Source of the DNA: Apostichopus japonicus
Lineage: Eukaryota; Echinodermata; Holothuroidea; Aspidochirotida; Stichopodidae
Assembly (NCBI RefSeq): GCF_037975245.1
Contig: NC_092575.1
Coordinates: forward strand, 19,113,841 to 19,177,840
Length of the DNA stretch: 64,000 nucleotides
Direction of reading: 5' to 3'
A model generated the notes under the pieces. It made no database searches. It was not told where the DNA came from and saw only the letters and a list, made by a program, of their open reading frames with translations. Shown here one piece after another: positions 13,035 through 24,500 of the stretch. Numbering within the stretch: the stretch's first letter is position 1; every line of letters begins with the position of its first letter. The position numbers and the translations under genes were made by a program.

Positions 13035-13660
13035 GACATTTGACCTCGACCCTTAACAACGACATATTAGAGTACTATTATTAAAATTTGTACCATTATT
13101 CTCAACATATCTTGTGGTTTAATGACTATTTCCAACATACTGACAAGCATAAAAATGGCTACAAACCGTTTTTGGGTATATGACCTCTGAGCTATGACAT
13201 CACCAATCTACCAGGCACAAGTATACTGTATATGTACAGGCACCTAACCAACCAAGTTTGAACGTGATTGCACTTTATACAGTCTAGGAGGAGTCCGCGA
13301 CAAACTTTTACGAACAATTTTAGGCCAATTTTACCTTTGAACTCAATTTACCTTTGACCCCAACCCTAAACACCTAACTCTGTATCATTTAAAAATTTGT
13401 CTCATCATTCTCTAACATATCGTGTAGTATTAATGCCTGTGTAAGGCAGAAAATGACTAAAAACCATTTTTAGGTTTTTTTTGTTACCTTTGACTAGTTG
13501 TGACCTTTGACATCATCAATCATGCAGGCACGAATTTATATGGTCAGGCACCTACCCACCAAGTTTGCACTTGATGGGAGTTACCTTCTAGGGGAGTTTG
13601 CGACACTGTTTTTACTCACTCACTCTTACACCCACTCCCTCACATTTCTGGTGTGGGGTG
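13035..13660. repeat. Diverged direct duplication, about 316-bp period
   Basis: Two consecutive copies share ordered landmarks: TTTGACC..CCTTAAC, TCTAACATAT, ATGACTA..AACC.TTTTT, GACATCA.CAATC, CAGGCACCTA.CCA.CCAAGTTTG, then a TCTAG.GG.G..TGCGACA end. This looks like a mobile-element body rather than a gene. Confidence 0.75.
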
Positions 13661-13974
13661 AAGTACAATATCTCATATCCCTATACATTTCATGAAAGGA
13701 GATGACAAACTAACCAATCGCTGAACCTGCAAAACTTTAATCTATCTGCTTTGGATAAGTCAGACGGAAGGTTAAGGTGAATGACCATTTGGACATTGAA
13801 ACTTGGGAGTCTACGGTATCACAATAGAAACCCACCAACCATCAAAAAAATGCTTTAAAGATCTATCTCATTAAGAGAAATTTATAGACATATATAATTT
13901 TCTTTGCCAGTATCGATGGATTTGGAAACTTTATTGATCGTTTGAGTTGTAACAAGATTGCTATAAATTAATCA

Positions 13975-14182
13975 CCCAGTTGGGAAAACTATTTCTATAC
14001 TGTAGTGTCATGCCCCGCTTCAGAGCACTCATATTGTCAGTACGAGCAGTATGAATATCATGCTTCTATCAGATAAAAGTTAGGAACTGTTTGTACTGAC
14101 AATACGAGTGCTTCGAGAGCATGATATTGGAGTACAGTTTAGAGAGGTATTAGCATTAGAAAATTGTTCCAACTGGCTGAAA
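13975..14182. repeat. Large imperfect inverted repeat (fold-back)
   Basis: CCCAGTTGGGAAAA...GCACTCATATTGTCAGTAC on the left pairs with GTACTGACAATACGAGTGC...AATTGTTCCAACTGGC on the right, with a loop near 14075. Arms are about 90 bp with mismatches. It may be a small MITE. Confidence 0.75.
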
Positions 14183-16179
14183 TTAATGCAATGGAGATGA
14201 ATATTCATGAGACAAGGGATGTAGAAAGAGATTTTAAGGTGTGGTGACTGGTGAGGCTATGACCTTTATCCTAGACTTACCACAAGTCATCAAACTTGAC
14301 TAATGCCATCCACCAGGTGGAATATTCAGTGAATGGTATCTGAAAAAAGTAAAATGCGTTGACTGCAATCTCATCAAATATGCTTTTGCAGATATTATCA
14401 AAAGTGCAAACATATATTTAGAGAGCTATTTTTGTACCTACTTTAATCCTTTCTTGTAATATATGCATACTTATGGTCCATAAGGATAATTTGGCATGTT
14501 TTAAGGTATAAATCAAGTCAGAATTCCACAATACATCAAATTTTAATTGGCTCAGTATTTTTTTTTCACTGTTTGCACCACATATGCAACGGATCAAAAC
14601 TAACCTTTTACCATAAAATTGTTTTAATAAATCACTAAATCAGTACTAATTTTGCAGGGGCACACTTCTGGGGGTGGCTTTGTCCCCAGAATAAAATGTC
14701 CCCCTCCCCAACTTTTGTGAAATATTACAAACAACCCTAGTGTACAGTGCATAAATATATCAAATTTAATATGCTGAACAATCTAAAACGGTCAAAAAAA
14801 AAAACTTTGACATTGTCTTTAAAAGTTGCAAAATATAGCATCATTTTGCCCTCCATTTTACAAAGATTTCTCCTTAGACCCCTGCCATAAATGATATAAA
14901 ATCTTGTACCCCACTTCTTCCACCCACCCCCCCCCAAAAAACAAAAATGTTGGTTGTGCCCGTAGTACAAACTGTAGTATAAATTTTGAAGAAAACACTT
15001 GGCCGATAGTTTTGTGAAAAGTAATGGTAATTACCTTCAAGCTCCCAGAATCCACATACTTTTAAACAAACCAGGATATTTACAAAAATTTTGTCTTAAA
15101 AAAAACAAACAAAAATCACACACAAACACAAACAAAAATGTTCCACTTTTGACTTCCTGTCAACTTGAGCTTTTGCCATTTCGAATCTTAGTGCAATGTT
15201 TGCTTTTATTTATAATCTATGAACTTTTAAGTCATACCTAAATATGTTGTTCTATTAATGTCATAGATTGGGAGTTCCCCTCCTCCACCCACTAACATCC
15301 TTGTTAAGCTCTTCATTTTGTTCATGTTCCACGGGAGAGACGGAGAAGCAGAGACGCGAGTCTAAAGATTGATCGACCAGTTTCCCAACCAGTTGAATTT
15401 CTGCTCCGTCTGTATTCCAAGCTCTTGTCCAACCCGATAACTGACACCCCTCCTACCCCACTCTCTTTTCACAATGCCCGTTCCACTCCATCTACCAAAA
15501 AGATTTGTACACTTTCATCTAAAAACTCATGTAAAATGTATTACAAAACAGGAGGAAACAAAATTGGGTAAATACATCCATCTGGAAAAGTGAAAGGAAC
15601 TGTCGTCGAATTGATGACTCACCCCCACAAATGAAAATAAAGTATCTGTCAGTTAGGAAAATGAAATGCTTTTTGTTATTACAAAGTACTTCCTGATTGA
15701 TATATATTATGTGGCTGGTAAAAAAAAAAAAAATGAAAATGAAAATGAAGACTCGATTAATACCTGTGACAGTTACAAGTGTTGAAGTGTAGTAATAAGT
15801 TTCGTAATTACATACAGATCAATACGGCAAAAAATGAAGCATGCAGTGAGTAGCAGTACAGAAAGAGAGAGAGAGTACAAACAGTTTGTAAAAGCTGGAC
15901 TTTGAGTTGAGTTTTAAACTCTTTTATCATTACATAAAAAAAAGAAGATAAAGTTGTAGGTTTACAGGCTTGCATCAAGGTGAGGAAGGGCCTTGTCACA
16001 TGACTTTACAATGTCCAGTTAAACCCCTGCTGCTCATTGTAATCTGTCACACCCACACTAGTGTGCACAAGTCAATCAGTGGCCCCTAGAGCACCATAGC
16101 GGACCACATCTACGTGTCACTTTGGGGGCTTCCTACAGTATTTAATAAGCTGCAGCCACAAATTGGCCAATGTGACAAT
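14183..16179. other. Intergenic, no gene seen
   Basis: AT-rich. Contains the possible hAT remnant listed separately and a short (GA)n at 15860-15874. Confidence 0.6.
14655..14970. mobile_element. Possible hAT-like remnant
   Basis: GCAGGGGCACACTTCTGGGG on the left and TTGGTTGTGCCCGTAG on the right are partly inverted. No target duplication is visible. Confidence 0.3.
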
Positions 16180-16350
16180 GTTTACAATAAGTTTAACCTC
16201 ACAGGTGGCCACTTCACACCTAAGAAAAAAGGAGGCAATGGAGATAAAAGGCCTTGCTCGAGAACACAACGTACAGATCTCGGCAGGACTGGAACCTGCC
16301 ATCCTTGGATCGCAAGTCCATTGCCTTTTCGTTTTCACAAGGTAGCTCAA
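16180..16350 (-). mobile_element. Probable tRNA-derived SINE
   Basis: The minus strand reads AAGGCAATGGACTTGCGATC, then CAGGTTCCAGTCCTGCC (B-box-like), then GTGTTCTCGAGCAAGGCC, a tRNA-like head joined to a body. I see no second copy in the window. Confidence 0.55.
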
Positions 16351-16675
16351 CATTCATTCTACCCGAGCCACTTAATGTTCTCACATAATCTTACGATCCT
16401 TGGTCTGAAAAAATCCACAAAGTCACCACCATTTGGCTACTTCAAACAGTTGGGCTATTTAACAGTTTTTTTTCTTTTTTTAAATCCAGTATACAGTAGT
16501 AAATTCTGTATCCTGGTAAGTGCAAGGTTTTGGGGCAGATTTGCCAGACTGATATATTTGCCTGCCGGGTTTTGGCGCAAGGTGGGAGGAGGGGAAGGGG
16601 GTGTGGGGGAGGGGAAGAGGGGCGTGGGGGGTGGGGGTGGCTATTCTGAACAACATGTTTGTATAGTCTGCCATC

Positions 16676-16681
16676 TTTAAT
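16676..16681 (-). terminator. Candidate HPS4 polyadenylation signal ATTAAA
   Basis: ATTAAA on the minus strand about 240 nt after the HPS4 stop. Confidence 0.25.
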
Positions 16682-16919
16682 TTGAGTTCTGTCAAGTGCA
16701 ATTCGATGTGATAAATGTTTACAGAGGAAATCTATTTCACGATTTTGCAAAAGGCATTTAGAAATCCTTTAAAGGTCTCAATCATATCTATTTGCTCTGA
16801 TTAGTACATAACAGAGAAATTGCAGTAAAATAAACTTGAACACAGCTTGCAAAATAGTTAAATAATGATGTGGGTGGTACAGCAGCACAGAGTTAACTTT
16901 GACTCCATCTGTGAATTTC

Positions 16920-19900
16920 TCAAAAGTCTGCTCTGAAGGTATTGGAAATGCTACCCAATTGTGTCTGCTCCTTATTGTACAGAAATGTTGCTCTGAAACA
17001 GAACAAATTCAGTGCCTTAAACTTGTTGTTTAAACTTTTCGGATAATTTTCTCAACTTTGTCATGAATTCCTGTTACCAGGGCCAACACAAAGTTGAGTT
17101 TTGTTTTTTGTGGAGCTGCATCCCCTGGCTCAGGCTCAATTAGGGGGCCCCAGGCAAATATGGGAAAGAGGCCTAAGTACTAATCTCATACGCCCACCTG
17201 GTCTGATCTGGCTCTTCTAATCCGGTGCGGGTTGCAAGCCAGTTTGAAGATGATTCCATCTCTGGAAATGTTACAGTTTCAACTTTACTTATGCTAGAAA
17301 TTATGCTGGAAAAGCAAACCGGCTGCATTATATACCCTCGAATGATCTTCGTCTACATGGTAGGCTAAGAATGTGTAGGTGAAAACTGGATTGAAGGGGA
17401 GAGTAGAACTATATCTTAAGAATTCCCTTGTTGTGGGGTTGAAAGGGGGGGCAGAGGAAGGGGTATTGTACACCCCTCCACACCACCCTGGATCTGCACA
17501 CCTGAATTCAAGTATTCTGTCGAGTGAAGCGTCAGAGAAGAATCACGAGTGACTTGAGTGAAAGGAAATAGGTTATACGGATGATTCTGGGCCAAACGCC
17601 AAGGAACCGATCCACACTAAACATGAAGGTAGAGCAGTTTACACGCAATAATATAAATGTTATTGATGACTGTTATTGCAGGATAAGATCTCGTCATTAA
17701 AATTAAACATGTAAGAAAAAACTTTTAATTACTTTTGTATAAGCAGTATTTAGGTTGGGAAATTATTCCTTTTCAAGTACCCACATGATCAATCTACATT
17801 TTGAACAAATGGCCGAGGCCTACTTGATCTTGAACCTTTGTGTGATTTCTGTGTTTATTGCACAAAACAAAGGCAAGAGATTTAATATATATATAAATTA
17901 ATGATATAGCTGTTATAAATAAATACAGCAATAAAGGGAAGGGGAATTACCTTCTGTATTCCATAAAAGATATAACCCCAATTGCTATTTGACATCGAGA
18001 GTACGGCTTGACACCAAGAAGGTGAATATTCTAGACGGGCGTGAAAACATAGAAATGCCAGAAGGTGCAACAGGAAAGCGGAGGAGAATAGGATGTATGC
18101 TTGAGTGGGAGGTTAAGTACTGTTTTTGTTATATTGTAAATAACCAGGACACCATGAAATATGATGCTTAATTTGAACCCAAAGTGTAGTTTGCATGTAT
18201 GCATTCAATGTTTTGTATGGACTGAATTAACAGATGATATCTTTACTGATATTTCCACAGCAAGCAGCAAGAGGTATAAACTTAACCAAGAGCGGCTGAA
18301 GCAGGAAGGAAGGTGAGGAGAGGAGAGGACAGGAGAGGGGTATAGGAGGGGGGAAGGAGGGGAGGCGAGGCAAGGGGAGGAACTTTTGTTAACCATAACT
18401 ACAGCTTCAGCTAAGATCAAGACCATAATTATGTGACCAGACAAAAACACCTTTAAAATGCTAGAAAATTATTAACTGTTTCCTACTTCTAAGAACAACA
18501 TCATTTGTTACGAACAACTACATCATCTATGAGAAAGAACACATTTTTTATTTTTAAGTACCATAGGCTACATCTTACATCAAGATCACTCCTGATCCAG
18601 AAGTTTTATTTAACACAGAATATTGGATACAGCTTATATGAGAGTCAGCTGTAAATCAGTTTTGTTCAAAGTTGTAAACTTACCCAAGATGTACTTTCTT
18701 CAGTTCAGCATCTTTGTTGAATTCATTATGTAGTAGCCTTGCACCTTGGAAAAACCTCCCATCATCAGAGGGAGTACTAGCTTCAAATTTTGCTACGAAA
18801 AAAAAAAAATGGCAAATTGTTGAAATTGATAAATATTTCAATGTTAGTCGGTAGAAAAATCCTGGCACAATTTGGCTCATTAGTTTGCTTTATATTCAAG
18901 TTTCACTTCATGTAGTGAAGCAAAAGTCAATTTTTTTTTAAGTTGCTTTTATTACTATGAAAAATGACCAACCAGCAAACTATTGAGGATTGAATCATTT
19001 TTTTTTAAGAAGTAGTCTTTTATGATTGGAAAAATGAAATCTGGTTAAACTAAAATGCTGCTTTAAGACATGATGAATGTTGCATTTTTATTGGTCACTT
19101 TTTATTGTACTTTCATGTTTCTTCCAAACACATTTTATGATTTCCAAAGATAGATTTACTTCTACATAAACCACATTTCTTTTAAAATCCTTGCACTACT
19201 TTCCTTGTTTGTTTTGAACCCACAGTAGCAAACACTTTCCTCCCCCTTTCAATATTTGTTCAACTTCAGGTGATAAAGGCAAAACCACTTCTGCAACAAG
19301 CCTTTAAAGAGGGAGGGAGATGCATATGGAGGTTGGAGGAGAGGGATAGGGTGAGTTGGAGGAGAGGGTTAGGGTGAGTTGGAGGAGAGGGATAGGGTGG
19401 GGAGGAGAGTGATAGAGTGAGTTGGAGGAGAGGGATAGGGTGGGGAGGAGAGGGATAGGGTGATTGGGAGGAGAGGGATAGGGTGGGGAGGAGAGTGATA
19501 GAGTGGGTTGGAGGAGAGGGATAGGGTGGGGAGGAGAGTGATAGAGTGGGTTGGAGGAGAGGGATAGGGTGGGGAGGAGAGTGATAGGGTGATTGGGAGG
19601 AGAGGGATAGGGTAGGTTGGAGGAGAGGGATAGAGTGGGTTGGACGAGAGGGATAGGGAGGTTTGAGGGGAGGAATAGGGTGGGGAGGAGAGTGATAGAG
19701 TGGGTTGGAGGAGAGGGATAGGGAGGTTTGAGGGGAGGAATAGGGTGGGTTGGAGGAGAGGGATAGATAGGGAGGTTTGAGTAGAGGGATAGGGTGGGTT
19801 GGACAAGTGGGATAGGGAGTTTTGAGGAGAGGGATAGGGTGGGTTGGAGGAGAGGAATAGGGTGGGTTGGAGGAGAGGAATAGGGTGGGTTGGAGGAGAG

Positions 19901-21552
19901 GGATAAGGAGGTCAAAGGAGAGGAATAGGGTGGGTTGGAGGAGAGGAATAGGGTGGGTTGGAGGAGAGGGATAGGGTGGGTTGGAGGAGAGGGATAGGGT
20001 GGGTTGGAGGAGAAGGATACAGGGAGGGTTGGAGAAGATGAAGGAAAGGCATGGAGAAGACAGTAAATATAGGCAACTGGTGTTAAACAAAATACACTGT
20101 CTTGTGTGGGAAAGAAAATAGTTAGACAGCGTCAAACTATGGAAGCTCTCCATGAATTGATCTGAGAAATTCAGATACCCATGACATGCTAAGTATTGCA
20201 TAATAGATACTTACTTGTCAAAGAATGTTCAAATGTGTTGAATGTTATTCTGTTACAACCACCTGTCGATGATTCCTTCAATAAAAAAAGAAATAAAACA
20301 AAACACAAAAAATATCATACTAATTTAATAGAGGACCTGATGTTAAAAATTTCAAAAAATAACGAAAAGGTTCAATGTGCAAAAAACTCAGCACAAAGGG
20401 AAAAAAAAGACGAAAAAAAAAGCATTATAATTGCGGTACTAATTGTAAGCTTTCGTGCCTTTTGAAAACTGAGAATATAGTTCCAAATCTAAAACCTCTA
20501 GCCCCAGAATTTACTTTCTCCTTCTAACCTTATTTATGATTTCCAGCCCCGGATCCAGGGGAAATGTACAACCTCTCCCACCTTTTTCAAACCCACACAA
20601 AAATTCAACTGAAGTTATTAGCACGACCGTGTGTGTAGACCTAATTATAACGTAATTCATTAGCCTAAATATCCCTCTGAGAGCACCATTGCACCATTGT
20701 CTGAAATTGTCAGTTTCAACAGCCTGAGGGACACACCCCACCCTTTCTAAAATCCTGGATCTGAATCCTGATTTCCTTGTTAGTTTCCTGTTGTTGATAT
20801 TGGTTGTGCAACCGGCGTGTTTGTTCTGGGAGGTAAGAGACCTTTAAAAACATCTGCGGTGACATTAATGCTGCAAATTAATTACAATTTTTTTAAATGA
20901 TAATTACCTTAATTACTTGAAGTGTAAATATTTAAAGGTCACAAAAGCTTTAATACACATCAACAGAATTAGATATTCTATTTAATCAATTTTTGATCAT
21001 TTAGGGTACAAGTTCTGGGTGTGGGGGGGGGGGGAGCAACGTGTTGGACTCCCCTTGAGCGAATCTGCTGTGGCCTGCAAGAAGGTTTTCAAATCCCTAT
21101 CCATGCGGCTAGCATAAACTTATGGTGAGGAAAAGCATGAAAGAAATATTTACACCATTGGGATTTAAAGTGAAGCTTTAGGGCCTAAATATGATAGGAT
21201 ATTTCAACGTAAGAGATGTACAATGCCGATGCAGTATGGTCTGTCTTTTTGTTCGACCATGTAGTAGGTACAGATGACCCACCGATTATGTAGACAATTT
21301 CACCGTGGCCTGAAAGACTGACTTCCTTGCCCACCCCTGATTTAGGGCAAACCTATCTTTCACACAGGCAGATTTAAGCAAGGACCAAAGGAGGTACAAT
21401 TGGTTCTGTACTACTGCAAACGGCTCAATCAAATGTTACATATCATAAAACAACCATGCTGTTTCTATGGATACTGTGGACAGAAGCCTCACAACCCCCA
21501 AATATACATGTATATATGTATATATATATATATAATTGAAATTGTAGTGAGT

Positions 21553-21593
<41 letters not shown>

Positions 21594-24500
21594 GAAAAAA
21601 TGTGCTCTATATATGTAGAGACACTATATTAAAAAAAAAAAAAACTTTTGCTATGTCTATACAGTACAGGCTGACATTAATTATTAATTAACCGAAGCAT
21701 GTTTGGTATGTATATTGATATATTCATGCCAAGTTTGAAGAAAATTGGACACTTCAGTTGTGGAGATATTGATGTTCTATGAACTTCACAGTAGCTCCAC
21801 CACAACCAATAGGGATCATCTACGGACCATGACCAACATATACACCAAGTATGACATCAATCACATATTTCCTTCTTCAGATAGCGTGTTTACAAGCTAG
21901 GGCATCAGATAGACACACAAATACGCACACCCACACCCACGCGCAAACACACACGCCAGCTTGACTTGCATAGGTTCCAATGGATGCCAATGCAGTGTAA
22001 CCACACTAATGAATCTGTTCCACTGTTAAGTTAACCACACTGAAAAGGACTCATCGGTTAAAGAAACAATGCATTTGTCTGCCAAATCATTGTCTTTTTG
22101 GCTTAATACTGACAATCCGCCAGCACAGACCACAGTCAAACTTACCGTTTTTACGACTTCATCACTCTGCTTCAGCTCTTTTTCAAGTTGAGCCGACTGT
22201 GACCAGATTGTTTGCCACTGAAAAGAACAGAATAGTGTCATTATATGTCAAACCTTTGACAACAAAACATCACTGTCCCAGGGGTTGGAATATGGTTGAT
22301 AGAGTCCATTTCCTTGAGGTAAGAAATACTTCCTGACCTGTAACAGACACCCTATAAAGAACATGGCTTTCCATTCATGTGCATGATATGAATTTCAAAT
22401 TTCAGCATGTCCATAATCTTCCACTCCCAATGCCACATTAATGTTTGTACCTGCATGCCCATCCATTGGGTGAGGTGGGGGGGGAGGGGGGAACCACCCT
22501 CCATGTCACTATTTGTGGCATAAAATCTCATGGAGAATTGTGCTATGTGGTCTATATAGCATATAAAAGTCTGCAAGATTTGAAAATCCCCTGCGGAACA
22601 GATTACACTGTCCTCTCACATAGGTTTTAATTTGTTCATTTAAGCTAGTGGTACTGACCAAATTCATTCTATTAACTAGATGTTCATGGCAGATTCTTAC
22701 GGTAGATCGAGCTTTACTTAAAAAAAGTAGACAAACACACAAGCAACGGCTATGATGTTCACGCCGAATTTGAGCCTTCATCGGTTCAGTCAAGCAAAAC
22801 CTGAAACCATATTCTTATGTAACACTATCCACGTTTGAATTTCTTTCTCGTAGCAGCTTTCGTTTTTACCGAGTATTTCGATTCCCAAAATACGTCAAAC
22901 GAAAGTCCCGTGATCATGTTTCAGTTTAGCTTTCAAACATGACTTATTTCGAAAAAGAGAATTTTTCGTTTCATGTTTTAATATAGATAGTTATTTCCTT
23001 CCTGTATCTTCAAAAATGGTTCAGTGACCATTCTGCTTTTGACTCAAGGCCAATAAACGTGAAAAAAATACTTTGTTTCCTTGTTAGTGACTTTCTTTTA
23101 TAATTTATTCGCCCAGATGTCTTGAATTTTATAATAAGGTTATCAGTCATTTGATTTGAAAGGTAAATTTCCATGCCCAGTAGAACATTTAATTCTCACT
23201 CGTTAAATCAACATCAAGTATAAGAACTATAACCTTACCATCCTTTTGATTAATTTCTAAGTAAATATGTTCCATATTTTGAGCTCCACTGAGTGGAAGC
23301 ACAAAATAATATCTGTTCCATTTACAAACATAGTGAGACAAATGAACAGTAGCCAAGGAGAAACATACTTTGTTAATAAACTTTGAAATATGATACTAGT
23401 GTAAGATGGCATATATTTAAAGACTCATATTACATGTTAAACTGCTATCAAAAATATTCCTGTACACTAGCCAAGCAAAGACACCTTGCATTTTAAAACA
23501 CTGAAAATGTTTTGCTAATGTATGGTAGCCCAGGGAGAACCTTTAACCTATAAACCTGTTAGAGGATAGCCAGGTGCGTAGCCAACCTTTGAAGTGGGCG
23601 GGGGGGGGGGGGGGAAGTTTCATATACTTGTCCCCATTTTAAATAGCCTTTTCAAGTTCATTTTAAAGTTGATATTTAGAGAGAATTCAAAATTGCACCA
23701 GTGGGTGAAATTCCTATTGTCATACCATGTTCTGTTCCTGAGTTACAAGCCTTTATATGTAAGTTCTTAATAGCGCCACCACTGAAGTCCATGGAGACCT
23801 CTCTGATCGTAGTACAACAGGGAGTCTTCTACTTTGTTAAGCCAATATAGGCTTTTTAGAAGACTTCCTTTCACAATGTATATATTCACGTGATAAAACA
23901 AATAAATCAAATCAAATCAAATAATAAATGCTCATTTTCCTGCTTTGCACATTTTTGGACCGTCCCCATGTTTCTCCTGAAAATTTCTGTGAGTGGGCAG
24001 ATTTGTCCCCCTCCACCCCTCCCCCCCCCCCTCCCCATGCACCCTTTGGCTATGTCACTGATGATAGCACTTCTTTCTAATGCAGTAGAAACCTACTTTA
24101 ATATGTATGAAGCATGGTAGACACAAAAATTTAAATCTAAGGACTGCTATAAATGCTCAATCATGAAGCAAAGTTATGCAACTTAGACACTGGAATATAT
24201 ATTTGATATACACATGTATACATTTAAGATTTACAGTGGCCATGTCAAATTTAGAACTGGTTATCTGTAAGTCTACAATTTTGCCAAACTTTGAAATGAT
24301 TCAATGAAAAGAATCTTGTCCAGGTTTGTTAAAATGTCTGAAGAAAACGTGATGGCTCTTACAATGTTGTTGATTTCCTTTTCGTCTTTCTGTAGAGAGT
24401 TCTCAGCTAGAAAGATGACAGTGAGGTCTTCAGAGTGAATCTGTATGTATAGGGAAACATCCACCATACCAAGAACCTGGATGTAAAAATAAAAAAATCA

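Noticed and set aside
17949-18031. Minus-strand segment with a gtaatt donor that looked like an HPS4 C-terminal exon
   Set aside because: No acceptor gives the required phase after exon 12; the phase it would have leads to a stop. The exon at 16920-16992 fits.
19266-20201. 311-codon Pro/Ser/Leu-rich open frame on the minus strand
   Set aside because: Translation of a polypyrimidine minisatellite within HPS4 intron 11. Overlapping frames are equally open and there are no splice borders.
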